Below are positions 48,896 through 59,899 of a stretch of DNA of 64,000 bases, in pieces. The stretch's first letter is position 1. The number at the start of each line of letters is the position of its first letter. This stretch comes from Flaccisagitta enflata (Eukaryota > Chaetognatha > Sagittoidea > Aphragmophora). The notes below the pieces were generated by a model. That model ran no database searches, was not told the origin of the DNA, and saw nothing but the letters and a program-made list of their open reading frames with translations. The translations under genes and the position numbers were made by a program. The stretch is taken from positions 64,604,001-64,668,000 of the forward strand of contig OZ231126.1 of the NCBI GenBank assembly GCA_965153355.1, given 5' to 3'.

Positions 48896-49169
48896 TTTTT
48901 TTAAGATGCGTCCTTGTATCTCTATAAAAGCTGTGTTTGTTGGTTTGTCGGTCGGTTGGTTGGTTTGTTGAGTAACGCATTCATTAAAAACATCAAAATC
49001 ATGCATTTTTTCAACAAAAAAGTGGGCCTCACCCTGTAAAAGTGGCACACATGAAGAAATTTATTTAAAAAAAATATTCATTCATTAAAAATCATTCATT
49101 CATAAAAGCATTTATTCATAAAAAACATTCATTCAAAGAAGACGCATCGTTGGCCTACTTGGCCTTGTT
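48896..49169 (+). mobile_element. HINE-like element, type 3/4 ends, with CATTCATTAAAAA units
   Basis: TTTTTTAAGATGCGTCCTTG, CTCTATAAAAGCTG and a GTTG/GTCG tract lie at the left. Imperfect CATTCATTAAAAA repeats (about 48976-49135) fill the middle. GACGCATCGTTGG, hairpin GGCCTACTTGGCC and TTGTT lie at the right. Confidence 0.7.
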
Positions 49170-49700
49170 TTTTTTTAAGAGTCGTTTTTACCTCCCCAAA
49201 AGTACTCGCGTATACTTTACATACAGCTTAACGAATCCGGGTGGTCGTAAGTCTGTCGGTTAGTCGGTGATCCTAATTCCGAAGTCATTGCGATTTGCCT
49301 TTAACCATTTTAACTTGTCCAGTTGTGTGCAATCTTTCGCGTTTTGAATTCCTTATACATATTAACGCAAGACGCCCCTAATCCCTTTAATCAACCCTTT
49401 ACTTCACCCCTTTGAGCAAAGGCAAGACTTGATGAGCAAAACCGACTTGAAAAGTTTTAGGTGCTTGCGTCGATGCGACAGAAAGCTCGTGAAATAATGG
49501 GATTATTTGTATGTAACTCGTAATAGAATTAACTTTCCAATTCTTATGAAAACTTTATATGATAATAAAATTGATAAATCGATCCTGTTCATGGTTCCCG
49601 TTGATAAAAAGTACTGAAATTGATTTGAGTATAACGATTAGATGGACAAGGGGGGGGCGGCTGAACGTAATGCTGAGAGTGAATTGCAAGGCCGATAAGA
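49170..49700. other. Unique sequence, no gene recognised
   Basis: A+T-rich; a G-rich stretch at about 49650-49660. Confidence 0.4.
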
Positions 49701-49779
49701 GAGTTTAGTTTATAAATGGATAAACTCTATCTGACGAGATGTCGCATCGTTTTCGGGCAGGGAATCGAATCGTAAGGTT

Positions 49780-49883
<104 letters not shown>

Positions 49884-50176
49884 CAGCTGCTTTTTGCCTC
49901 CTGGGATTTTGATTAAAATACGACGATGAAAGGATATTAAATTGTTGAAAACAAGTTTTATGGCGAAGATTTAAAAAGGCGATAAAACAAAATCGAAGTT
50001 TCCCAAGGAACCTCCCACGTGGCTGCAAGCAAGCAAGTAGTCTCTTTTAAACCAGTTTTATAACCGTATTGCAATCAATCTCTTCTGTAACCCCCACTCC
50101 TACCATCCTAAATCCCATGAGCAGCATCATCTGAAGTCCCAGTTGGTTGCTCCAGCCTCCAGGCGCCTTTTTTTTT

Positions 50177-50283
<107 letters not shown>

Positions 50284-50738
50284 ACATTGCACGCAAAAAT
50301 AGTAACATAAACGCACAAAAATACAAGGGCGAAGTTTTCTATTTCTCTCCGCCTTCGTTTTCTTCTTCTTCCACGACGAATATTTTTGTCAAGACAAACG
50401 TGAGAAATCGTTTTGCGTAGTCATCCGGCCTTAAAAGAAAATAAAAAACAACAACAGGGCCATATGAGGGAGATTCAGAAAGGAGAAATTGAAAAACAGA
50501 GGCTAAACGGGGGAGCGCTGCAACAGTTTGTGACGGTTCGCAACAGCTTGCGAAGTCGTCTACGTGATTCAATCACCCAGGAAACTACGGCAATGACAAC
50601 GACAACGACAACATAGGAATACGTTTATGAATCAAGGTGCAATGATAACAATGATAACTTGATTCCAGATTGATTATTTCCATAAAGTGATGCGTAATCA
50701 GACTCAGTAATTCATTAGAAATTTTGGTATGACAAAGG

Positions 50739-50929
50739 TTTTTAGTTGCGGACACGCAACTCTATAAGAGGCTTTGTCCGTCCGTCGGTCCGTTGGTCCG
50801 TCCGTTGGTCCGTCAGCAGGGGTCGAAAAGTGGGAAAACAAGCGTTTTAGAGCATTTTTTGTTTCGGACAGTTGCTTTTCCACCCTTGCCCACCCGTCCG
50901 CAAGTGGTGGCCGTGTATCCGGCCTTGTT
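50739..50929 (+). mobile_element. Chimeric HINE-like element (type 2 subterminal, type 1 hairpin)
   Basis: TTTTTAGTTGCGGACACGCA and CTCTATAAGAGGCTTTGTCC are type 2. At the right, CCGTCCGCAAGTGG (type 2 subterminal, inverse of the 5' motif) is followed by GGCCGTGTATCCGGCC and TTGTT, the type 1 hairpin. Confidence 0.8.
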
Positions 50930-51119
50930 ACTGTTTTGCTTCCAATTCCTAATCAATTAATTTACAAAGATTGTGTTGTTTTCTTTAATAGTAAGCATTC
51001 TAAGACTGTCTTCCCTTTTAGCGAAATACTCCTTAGGCATAAGCTGGTGAATCTAGTCATGTATCCAAGCAGCTTTAAAAGTTATTAAGTAATTATATTC
51101 AATAATGCAATCCACATAA

Positions 51120-51267
51120 AAACAAGGCCGTATGCAAATACCCCCAGTCGCGGATGGGTGGGCAGGGGCAGTAAAGCAAAAAATAATAAACCGAACGAAC
51201 GAACTTCGGATGGACGGGCAGATGGACTGACACAGCAAGCTTCAGTGTCGCGTGTCCACGACTATAA
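51120..51267 (-). mobile_element. HINE-like element, partly degraded
   Basis: AACAAGGCCGTATGCAAATAC, CAGTCGCGGATGGGTGGGC, a diverged ACCGAACGAACG tract, then TCGCGTGTCCACGACTATAAA. Confidence 0.65.
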
Positions 51268-51458
51268 ATCATCCTGGCCCGTATGTACTTGCGGGTGCCA
51301 AAACCCAAAATAAGTGCCGCCGATAGAGGCCTAGACAATAGACAGGAGGCAGGGAGACAACAGTTTAGCAGAAAAACGTTAATAGGTTTAATGACTGACT
51401 GACTGACTGTCTGCAACTGACAGACTTTTGGACAGAGAGAGAAGAATGATGAAGAAAA

Positions 51459-51644
51459 TACAAGGCCGGATACACGGCTACCGAAGTCGCGTGCGGGTGG
51501 GCAGGGGCCATATTTGAGGTCACCAGACCATTTGGACAGGAGCAGTGAGGTCAAATAAATAAAATCATAAAAGAAGTAAAGTGTGACCAACCGACCGACC
51601 GACGGACAAAGCGGGTTGTAGAGTCACGTGCACGCGACTAAAAA
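51459..51644 (-). mobile_element. HINE-like element, type 1 ends, complete
   Basis: CAAGGCCGGATACACGGCTAC, AAGTCGCGTGCGGGTGGGC, CCATTTGGACAGGAGCAGTG, GACCGACC tract, AAAGCGGGTTGTAGAGTCAC and GTGCACGCGACTAAAAA. Confidence 0.8.
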
Positions 51645-51859
51645 CATCAGTGACTCTTTTTTTGTAACAAACAAGACAAGACAAGCGCATTAACGACATC
51701 AGAATGGCACAAATCACGAAAACAAAAAAAATCCTCTTCCTCGTTTTTAGACGAGTTTAACGCTTTCTTTGAAAGACGATCTTTGACGCTGTTCGCTCAA
51801 TAAATTCGCTCAAAACAATCTGACTCACTCTTATCTTTATCACCTCAAATGAATATGCA

Positions 51860-52088
51860 AACAAGGCCAACGCGTAACAAGTCGCGTGCAGTCTTAAAGA
51901 CAACAAGGCCGGATACACGGCCAATACCAGTCGCGGACGGGTGGGCAGGGGCGGAAATGCGTGTTTTCCCACTTTTTGACTCGAGCGTGATGGACCAACC
52001 AACCAACCAACCAACCAACCAACCAACCGACCGACGGACCGACGGACGGACAAAGCCTCTTATAGAGTCGCTTGTCCGCGACCAAAAA
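51860..52088 (-). mobile_element. HINE-like element preceded by a separate 3' end
   Basis: AACAAGGCCAACGCG...AGTCGCGTGCAG at 51860-51890 is a lone 3' end. From 51902 a full copy reads AACAAGGCCGGATACACGGCC, AGTCGCGGACGGGTGGGC, (ACCA)n/ACSG tract, CTCTTATAGAGTCGCTTGTC and CGCGACCAAAAA. The 5' motif GGTCGCGGACAAGCGACT pairs with 3' GTCCGCGAC. Confidence 0.75.
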
Positions 52089-52369
52089 GATTACATCTGA
52101 AAAAACGACCCATATATTCAAGGGGAGGGACAAGTACTGCCCAGTAAGTGCTGCGCGGTTCTAATCTTATTGCTCATCAATCGTAAGGATCTCATTGGCC
52201 CGGGAAGTGCACAAGTATTCCTGCAAATTATCCTTGGAAGATTTTCTACTCTCCTAATTCAAAGTAGAAACTGAAAAGGGCAAAACATTACAGGAGCAAA
52301 TTGGCTTTTTTCTGACGGGTTGTTTTTTTAGATGAAAATACCTAAAGACCAAAAGACAAAACAACTGAA

Positions 52370-52485
52370 AGCAGGAGCAGTAATGCAAAAATCGCCCAAA
52401 AACGCCGAAAAAAGCTAACGACCGACCGACCGACCGACCGACCGACATAGCGGTTCATAGAGTCGCGTAGCACGCGACTAAAAAG
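52370..52485 (-). mobile_element. HINE-like element lacking its 3' end
   Basis: CAGGAGCAGTAATGC, ACGACCGACCGACCG, CATAGAGTCGCGTAGCACGC and GACTAAAAA. Confidence 0.65.
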
Positions 52486-52799
52486 ATAAACTAAATCCCA
52501 GAAGTGACCCTGGCTCATCGATTTCATAATGGTTGAGAGTGAGATATCCAGAATGGCTAACAGACAAACGGATGGAGCAACTTATCTACAGGCAACAGCT
52601 GTATGATTTACAATGCTAGCAAACATGTTAAAATTTCAAATACTGTCTACCAATGTGAACACACCCTTGAAGAGCTAAAATACATTAAGCGAAAAAGAAC
52701 AGAAAACAAAGAAGATAACAACAACAATAGAAATCGTAGAAGAAAGCAAGGGGCAACTGCGAGAGACGTGACTAGGCGAACATTATGGGAAACAAATAG

Positions 52800-52858
52800 C
52801 AAGAAAAAAAAAACAAAAAAAAAAAAATCTGAAAAACGAAAAAAAAAAAAAAAAAAAG
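52800..52858. repeat. A-rich low-complexity stretch
   Basis: Poly-A with occasional C or G. The Lys-rich frame at 52603-52863 is a product of this stretch and its neighbours. Confidence 0.7.
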
Positions 52859-53503
52859 AATGAGAAGAAACAGCAACGCGAAAGAAATCCTAAATCGACT
52901 TCAGTTCCCATTTATATACAAAGGAGGGGAGGAATCTGCGCAACCTCAGAAAGAAGAAGGAATTAACATTTGCTGTGACACACGCGTCATCGCAGGCATA
53001 TTTACAATACATATAAGTTCATCGGTCTGATTGGTATGAACTCATGATTTATTTTTACGCCAATAAATGTGTTCATGAACTTCTCAAAGGAAGCACCATC
53101 TTTGTACAACAATGTTGCTCCTCAACCTCTTGAGTTACTGAGTCAGGACTGACGCGTTTATGACAGTTTAAAGAACTTCTCAAGATGAGACCAATGAGGG
53201 TGTTTTACTTCATTAGTTAATATTTTCATTAGTCATTCGATATGAAATAAATCTGAAAAGAAGCATCGTCCTTGAAAAAATGCCGCTTCTTATCAAATTG
53301 AGCTACACATGCTCGTACCGACGTATTGGAAAGTTTTAAAAATTTACTGTTTAAGTTTGACCTTGTTTGACCATGACCATGTTGACTATTGACTATTGTA
53401 GTAATTAGTTAAAAACTGCTTAATAAGCAGTGATCCTTTCCAAAGTTCATGCTTCTTTTCAGACAAGATGATAACATGAGCAAGATACAGAGTTGAATCT
53501 TAC

Positions 53504-53580
53504 TTTTGGACGGAGACGGTATCTACGTCGTTATAGATTGCTTTGAAACTTTTCTCCAATTGCTTCCTCATTCCATACAC
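53504..53580 (-). CDS. PIPK exon C
   Basis: 77 bp. Acceptor TTTTTTTTGTCTGAAG|GT; donor CCAAAA|GTAAGA. It reads VYGMRKQLEKSFKAIYNDV then DTVSVQ, which follows GIIDILQ in phase and matches the xYxxxKxxExxxKxxxxDxDTVSV stretch of the family. It ends in phase 2, so at least one further exon is needed below 53500. Confidence 0.8.
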
Positions 53581-54039
53581 CTTCAGACAAAAAAAAGATA
53601 AAAAAAATCCTGGTAAGTACGGATTGAAACAAAGATACATACAAGATACATACATACAAGATACATACATACAAGATACATACATACAAGATACAAGATA
53701 CATACATGCATATATACATACATACATACATACATACATACATACATACATACATACATACATACATACATACATACATACATACACACATACAAGATAC
53801 ATACAAGATACACAGTTTTACATACAGCTTCCCCAAAACGCAACGAGGGAGAAGCTCACTGTGCATTTTGGCTAAAAAAAGTGCATAAACGCCGTAATTT
53901 ATGTGGTAGGGACCGACCGACTAACCGATAAACGGGCCAACAAAGTGAAAGGGATGCCTAGAAAGACGTGTACATGGTGAATCAGACAAATTGTGGAAGG
54001 AACGTGATGATTGATTTTTTATCAGGGATGTCCAACGTG

Positions 54040-54117
<78 letters not shown>

Positions 54118-57100
54118 GTGTGTTTGTTTTTCCGTCTGTCTGCTATACAACTTCAACCTACTTGTAGGATATCGATGATTCCAAACTTGACGAAGAAGCG
54201 TTTTTCACCGGCAGCGTCTCGTCCTGTCAAAACAATTCCGATCTCAGAGAACTTTTCAAATCATTCATGAATCTTTTTTTTCATTTGGCATCCAACCATT
54301 CAGCAATTTTTTTCTCGTAAAACTGTCAAAATGTTCACTATCATCTATGCATCTTGATCATAATTATTGTACCAGTAATGGCGGCTGTCGCCGTGATGAA
54401 AAAAGTCGTAAGCATTGGTCACTTTTCACCAAGCTTTTGTCTTTAGTCACTTTAGTCACTTTTTCTATTAGATCAAATCAATAGCAATTATATGTATTGA
54501 TTGCACTGAAAATCAGAGAAAAATAGGACTGAGCCTAATGAGCTAGATGAGCTAAAATGCTCAATATCACTCAACCAGACAATCAGCTATGAACACTGAC
54601 ATGCTTTCTTGTATTTACATGCTCCCATCAAAACATTTGTTTATCCCATGAAAAAATCAGAAAAAAAAACTGAGCTAAATGAGCTAAGTGAGCTAAAATG
54701 CTTAAAAACACCCTCGCTGATATGTTTTTTTGTATATGCTTTCTTAAACATGTATCAAAATATCTATTTATTTATCATATTTAAAATATAAAAAAAACTG
54801 AACTAAATGAGCTAAATGAGCTAGAATCCTCCAAAACACACTCACAGATGAGCAGCTATGCTCATAAACATAAATACACTCTTTTTTTGATCCTACTCAA
54901 AATCATAAAAAAAAAAAAAAAAATTATTCCCAATTTTCATAAATAAATCTTTAAAAAATCATAGCGAAAAATATTTGTCGTAGAGCATTCTGCTTGGTGC
55001 CAAATGAAAGAGATTATCAAATTTACCTATCAATTTCATTGGGGCCCCAATCGGTCGGTGGAGATGCTCAACTTTCCCATAAGAAAATGAAAACCCTATT
55101 TCTCTCAAATATGTCAAAAAGTCGAAGACTGACTTCAACTTTTTTCCCGATTAAGCTAGCATGAATATAGAACGCGCATAACGCCCGAGAGCTCTTCATC
55201 TTCTTCTTTTATTGGCCTTGCTAAAGAAAGAGGCTGCATAAGCGCCCACCCAAGTCGCATGCGGATGGGCAGGGACAGGAAGTATCTGGGCAGGAGCAGG
55301 AGACATTAACTCACCAGTTCATGTCAATAAAGCTAAGTCTTTCCGATCGATGAATCAGTCGACGGACAGACCGAATTTTTGAGTCGCGAGCACGCGAGTA
55401 AAAAAACAAAATTTTCATTTTCTGTTTTTGTTTTCTCATCTTTACCTCTTTTCAGAGTGAGTTTGGCACTTTCTCTTTCATTCTGTTTTGGTTTCATATT
55501 CCATTTTCAGTCACGTGCTACGCGACTCTACACCCTACTTTGTCCGTCCGTCGGGCCTTCCGTCTGTCCGTCCACTTCTTACCACACTTTTTGGATTACT
55601 GCTTCTGCCCTGATACATAAGTTGTCTTTTTTTGTCACTGCCCCTGTCCACCCTCGACCCTCACGCGTCTTGAGTGGCCGTGTATCCGGCCTTGTTTTAG
55701 TTCATTTCCCTCTTTTCTGCTCATGAATTATATTCCTGTTTATTTTTTTTCTCCAGTCATCTTTTTTTTCTCACGTTTCTTGCTTTAATATGGCATCATT
55801 TTTTTTCCCTTTTGATATTCTCTGTCGCGTGAAAACGAATAAAGTTGCCCCTTTTTATAGACAAAACGAATTATAAAACACGCACAATTATCGAATGCAA
55901 GTGGGCAGGGGCAGTAATGCATCGAATTGCTCACGCAGACCCAAAAAAGCTTGACAAAGGAAAGTGTTACGAACAATCCGACAGAGCGACAGACGGACAA
56001 ACCAACATGGCGGGTTTTGGAACCCTGTGCATGCTTTCAATAAGGCCGGATACATACACGGCTACCCCAGTCGCATGCGGTTGGGTAGGGGCAGTGCTGG
56101 AGAAGGTCACTACACTAGAGCATTTGGACCGGACCAGAAAGCTAAAAAAGCTAAAAAACGCCGAAAAAGCAAAAAGCAGGGTAAAGAGTAGAATGTCTGC
56201 GACTAAAATGACACTTTCAATATGTTATCAGTAGTATCATGCTAACGATCCCTCTTCTTTCGCTCTTTTTGAAAGTTTCGATAAATCAAGGCACAAATGT
56301 TAAAGCGCTTTTTTCCATTATCCCATGGTAAACCATAATGGATAAATCACATATTGCGCCAGAGGGGGTGGAAGAAGAATAATTTCGCTTTCATCGAAGA
56401 ATTTTCATCACTTTTAAGGAAATGAAAAGAAAAACTTGAAAGATTTGAGCCAGTCAGTCAGTCAGTCAGTCAGTCAAAACTTGTCATCGATAAAATGTTT
56501 GTTTCCACAAATGTTTGTTTCCACAAAAATTATTCAATGCCATTTATCGCCCCCCCTCCAATTAACGCCCCCCTCTTTTTCTTCTCTAGATTGTTGACAA
56601 ATGGGAAGAAGAAAAAGCAAATTATCAAAGATTTTGAATTTTTTCAGTGCTTTTTCGGTGCTTTTTCAGCGCTTTCATTGAAAATAGGCAAAAAAAATCA
56701 TATCAAAATCACTTCATTGTACTTTATCTTATAATTCTGATATTTCAAGTAGTATTCATGGTAAAAGCGATTAAGATAACAATGTAGATTTATATCAAAA
56801 AGGGCGCTAATTGGAGGGTAAAATGACAATGTCATTTTTCAATTTCAAAAGCGCCCGGGGCGCTAATTAGAGAAAATACGGTATAAGAGTTTGGAGGAGT
56901 TTTGATAAATTGTGCATAGCGAACGCTATAATTGCTCCGTATCAAAGATGTCGTTACGCCATTGAAGAATTGAGTAAAATTGTTTACGCTGGAACGTGGT
57001 TCCCAATGGCTATTTACCTGGAACAAATCCGTCCTGAGGCTCGACGTTTTCAAATATTCCGAGTAAGAGACTGTAGTCCATGATTTTCATTTTCTTGAGT

Positions 57101-57164
57101 AAGCCGACGTCGCTTCGTAAAGACTGCCGAAGGGCGTCATAATGGACTCTGGGAATGGCAATGC
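53504..57164 (-). CDS. Phosphatidylinositol-phosphate kinase (PIPK) gene, three exons visible, partial
   Basis: Three minus-strand exons with canonical borders encode about 95 contiguous residues of a PIPK domain: 57164-57018, 54223-54162 and 53580-53504. Visible landmarks are KKMKIMDYSLLLGIF, then after the join KFGIIDILQ, then KQLEKSFKAIY...DTVSVQ. These correspond to the PIP4K/PIP5K signatures MDYSLLxGI, GIIDILQ and KxxEhxxK...DTVSV in the C-terminal lobe. Such enzymes phosphorylate phosphoinositides at membranes. Exon phases agree (1-1, 1-0, 0-2). The 2.8 kb intron holds three HINE-like copies; the second intron is 581 bp with a (CATA)n tract. N-terminal exons (nucleotide binding, DLKGS) and the final exon (PxxYxxRF) were not located, so the gene is incomplete or extends beyond what I can read. 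It could alternatively be a pseudogene, though no stop or frameshift is seen. Confidence 0.85.
53634..53800. repeat. (CATACAAGATA)n then (CATA)n inside a PIPK intron
   Basis: ACAAGATACATACAT units are followed by pure CATA tetramers (about 53716-53786). Tyr/Ile/His and MYVC frames are artefacts. Confidence 0.95.
54041..54122. repeat. (TG)n microsatellite inside a PIPK intron
   Basis: About 80 bp of TG ending 40 bp from the exon B donor. Confidence 0.95.
54162..54223 (-). CDS. PIPK exon B (GIIDILQ exon)
   Basis: 62 bp. Acceptor TTTTGACAG|GA; donor CTACAA|GTAGGT. Joined to exon A it completes a Gly codon and reads RDAAGEKRFFVKFGIIDILQ, matching the GIIDILQ core of PIP kinases. Confidence 0.85.
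54505..54910. repeat. Degenerate ~130-140-bp tandem repeat (AACTGAGCTAAATGAGCTA)
   Basis: Three units start near 54517, 54665 and 54795. Each has ACTGAGCTAAATGAGCTAAATGAGCTAAAATG-like sequence, a CACTCRC..GATGAG stretch, and AT-rich sequence ending in AAAATCA and an A run. Confidence 0.7.
55212..55406 (-). mobile_element. HINE-like element with diverged 3' end
   Basis: CCCAAGTCGCATGCGGATGGGC, CTGGGCAGGAGCAGG and ACGGACAGACCG lie before GAGTCGCGAGCACGCGAGTAAAAAA. It lies in the PIPK intron. Confidence 0.6.
55504..55696 (+). mobile_element. HINE-like element, type 1 ends, complete
   Basis: TTTTCAGTCACGTGCTACGC, CTCTACACCCTACTTTGTCC, GTCC tract, ACTGCTTCTGCCCTG, CTCACGCGTCTTGAG, GGCCGTGTATCCGGCC and TTGTT. 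It lies in the PIPK intron. Confidence 0.75.
56039..56208 (-). mobile_element. HINE-like element, type 1 ends
   Basis: AATAAGGCCGGATACATACAC, CCAGTCGCATGCGGTTGGG, GCATTTGGACCGGACCAG, GGGTAAAGAGTAGAATGTC and TGCGACTAAAA. The GTYS tract is almost lost. It lies in the PIPK intron. Confidence 0.65.
56453..56476. repeat. Short (CAGT)n run
   Basis: Six CAGT tetramers. Confidence 0.85.
57018..57164 (-). CDS. PIPK exon A (MDYSLL exon)
   Basis: 147 bp. The acceptor has a T/C-rich tract then CTACAG at about 57165-57170, and the donor CCAG|GTAAAT has GT at 57017-57016. It encodes IAIPRVHYDALRQSLRSDV and GLLKKMKIMDYSLLLGIF, among others. The first codon base comes from the preceding exon and one base carries over to the next. 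Confidence 0.85.
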
Positions 57165-58224
57165 CTGTAGTATTCATGGAGAGAGAAAAAAAAATCAAGA
57201 GCACGAGTCGCAGTAAAAGGGTTTTGTTGAGGCCACTGGAGGGGAGAGAACGGTTTGGAGTTCGTGGTTGTGGGGGTGGAGAAATTGAGGACTTGAGTAG
57301 GTTTCTTAAAATGGATGGAATGGTGTGGTCTATTGGGGGACTTTGGTCGCTTATATCGTTTTGGAACGTGAATGCGCAAGCTCGCGATGAGACTTGAAGT
57401 ATCAGTAATGGGGAAGATACAAAGCTTTTCTATCCATTCTCTACATCGCCATGGTACGGCATTTTGATTATAGAATGTTGTATTCGCACACGCGCGTACG
57501 CGGTGCAGTATAAATCGTGAAAGCGTAGCAATTATCAGTGCCTTTATTCCGTCACTACCCATTAGCTCTCTCTCTCTATCTCTCTGTCTCTCTCTCTCTT
57601 TCTCTCTCTCTCTCTTTTGTTTAGATGTTTGAACCCCCATAAAAAGAATCTTAAGGTTGCTATGAAAAGTAAATTGGAAGCTTTCTGATTTGCAGTAGTT
57701 TTGATAAGCCATCATAATGAAAAACAGAGAGGCTAAAATTTTTTTCTTCCAAATCTGTGATAGTTGTATCAAAACTTTTCTCATTTCCAAACACAGCTAC
57801 TAGAACAACCAGCAACGTCGCATTTGAAAGATTTTTTGAAAAGCTTTTTAAAAAGTAATGAATTTTCAGAATTTCAAGGCTATACATAGGAAAAACCTCA
57901 GAATACTTGTTGCTTAGGTGAAGCTTATTTCTTCTTAACCTTAGCAAGATAAGATTTTTTTTCAAAATGATTTTTTTCTTAATTGGAAGCTTGAAAAGTT
58001 TGTCAAGCTTTAGGCTGAAAGGAGAAAAAAAAATGCTCTACTGGAATTCCTTTGAAGAGCCCATTTAGGCAAGTATTTTGATCAGTCAAAGTCGGGACTA
58101 AAAAGAAATATAAGTGCAAACAAAACAATCAGAAGAGAGTTGTTGATTATCTGAGATGATCAATAGAGTGGTCAGACAATGGAATTTAGTCCCAAAAGTC
58201 ATTCATAAGCTATTTTTTTAAATA

Positions 58225-58480
58225 AAAGTAAAAAGTTGCTAGGTGTGATGCCCCCTAGTAACGGCCAAATGAGCCATATTCTTATTGAACATACTCTGGG
58301 GGAGTTGTAGCAAATTCAATTCTGAGCAATGTTCCCTGATAATATTTGTCAGAATATCGATATTCTAGTAGTTATGAATTTTTGAAAAAAAAATTTGGTT
58401 TCCATAGCAACCAGAAAACTAAGGGATTGAATAACTTATAAAACTAAGGGATTGAATAACTTATATTTCAAATATCAAAT
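58225..58480. mobile_element. Half copy of the foldback TA-flanked MITE
   Basis: TTGCTAGGTGTGATGCCCCC, CTAGTAACGGCCAAATGAGC, TATTCTTATTGAACATACTC, GAGCAATGTTCCCTGAT and TTTCCATAGCAACCAG match the right arm of 16491-17050 in order. Confidence 0.75.
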
Positions 58481-58648
58481 TTGTCACATAAAATTAAGAT
58501 ACTTAAACACCTTCCTCCAATTAAGGCTGTTATTCCATGAACCCCACTGTAGGAAAATTACAATTTATTAGAAAAAAGTCGAATTACGTAATTCGACTTT
58601 TTGAAACGAAGGGGAGAAATCAAGTTTTCCATTTTGGATTTGAGACAA

Positions 58649-58860
58649 TTTTTAGTCGCGTGCACGCGACTCTACAACCAGCTCCATCGGTCGGTCGGTC
58701 GGTCCGTCCGTCGGTCCGTCGGTCCTTAACACTTTGCTTTTTTGCCTCGTTTTTGGTCATTTTGGGTCGTCTGGAGTTATTTTGAGTCATTTTTTTGTTG
58801 TTTTTGGTCATTTTTGGTTGGTTTCAGTCATTTTTGGTCATTTTTGGTCATTTATGGGGG
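58649..58860 (+). mobile_element. HINE-like element with TTTTTGGTCA units, no 3' end
   Basis: TTTTTAGTCGCGTGCACGCG palindrome, CTCTACAACCAGC, GTCG/GTCC tract (58688-58725), then about ten ATTTTTGGTCATTTTGGGTC-like units. Confidence 0.7.
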
Positions 58861-58955
58861 TGTCCGCACTCGTTTAGTAAATCATGATCTACTTAATCAT
58901 GATTTACAACTTTACTCAGAGAACAGTACATGTTTTAATCTATTCACTTGGTGTT

Positions 58956-59024
58956 GCTCCTGTAGCACAATAGGTATGTCACAGAACTGCCATGGAGGAG
59001 TCTGGGGTTCGATTCCCCCTGAGC
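58956..59024 (+). ncRNA. tRNA-like sequence (degenerate)
   Basis: GCTC at the start can pair with GAGC at the end. TGTAGCACAATAGG resembles an A box, and GGGGTTCGATTCCCC forms a T-arm with a 7-base loop and a perfect B box (GTTCGATTC). The acceptor stem is only 4 bp, so this is more likely a tRNA-derived SINE head or pseudo-tRNA than a working tRNA gene. Confidence 0.5.
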
Positions 59025-59251
59025 TGGTGACAGTTTTTTTACCTGGTTGTATTTCAATTTTTGCCAGGTGTTGTTCATGTTGATCATGTTGGTCATGTTG
59101 GCTTTGTTGCAGCTGCTGCTCAAACAGAAGTAGCAGAGGGAGCTGCGCCTAGGGCTGCTGCAAAGATGGTTCAGCAGCAGCCAGCAAAGGCTGCAAAGGG
59201 ATTGTCGGTGCTGGCAGCAGTGTGGGCTACAACAGCTGCATTAACGTTGAC

Positions 59252-59252
<1 letters not shown>

Positions 59253-59282
<30 letters not shown>

Positions 59283-59728
59283 GCTGTTGTTGTTGTTTAA
59301 GCACATGAAATACACATTCATTTCAAAGAATAAGAATGCATGAGACACAATGGTGGGGTGGTAATGTTCTAAGCTATTGAAAGAAGGGTCATCAGTTCGA
59401 TTCTGGCTTGAGGCAATTCATTTTGCCCTAACAAATTTAGGTTACTTTGATTGAACATCTATGCATTTATTTCAAAGTATTTTGTTGCATTAGATACATT
59501 GGTGGGGTGGTAATGTTATAAACCTGTGATAGATAGGTCTTGAGTTCGAATCCAGCTTGAGGCAATTGATTTTGCTCCTTTTTTTAACAAGCACATGAAT
59601 ATGAATTGCTCTTTGTAATGCAAAATGTGAAAAACACTATGGTGTAGTGGTAACACCCTGAACTTGTCAGTGCAGGGCACTGAGTTTGAATCTGATTTTC
59701 AACCATTTTTTGTTTGGATGACAAAAAT

Positions 59729-59778
<50 letters not shown>

Positions 59779-59862
59779 GATTGTTGTTGTTGTTGATATC
59801 GTTGTTGTTGTTGCTGTTGTTGTTGTTGATATGGTTGTTGTTGTTGTTGCTGATGTTGTTTG

Positions 59863-59899
<37 letters not shown>

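Noticed and set aside
53040-53110. Possible last PIPK exon (minus strand reads FEKFMNTF)
   Set aside because: The stretch is part of a degenerate local repeat (similar at 53170 and 53260), and no in-phase acceptor joins it to exon C.
56530-56880. Possible MITE with CCTCCAATTAACGCCC and its inverse GGGCGCTAATTGGAGG
   Set aside because: The inverted words are clear, but outer ends and target duplication could not be defined. It is kept as a candidate only.
57137-57965. Upstream PIPK exons in the minus-strand frames
   Set aside because: No DLKGS or other N-lobe motif and no coding-like stretch with proper splice sites was found.
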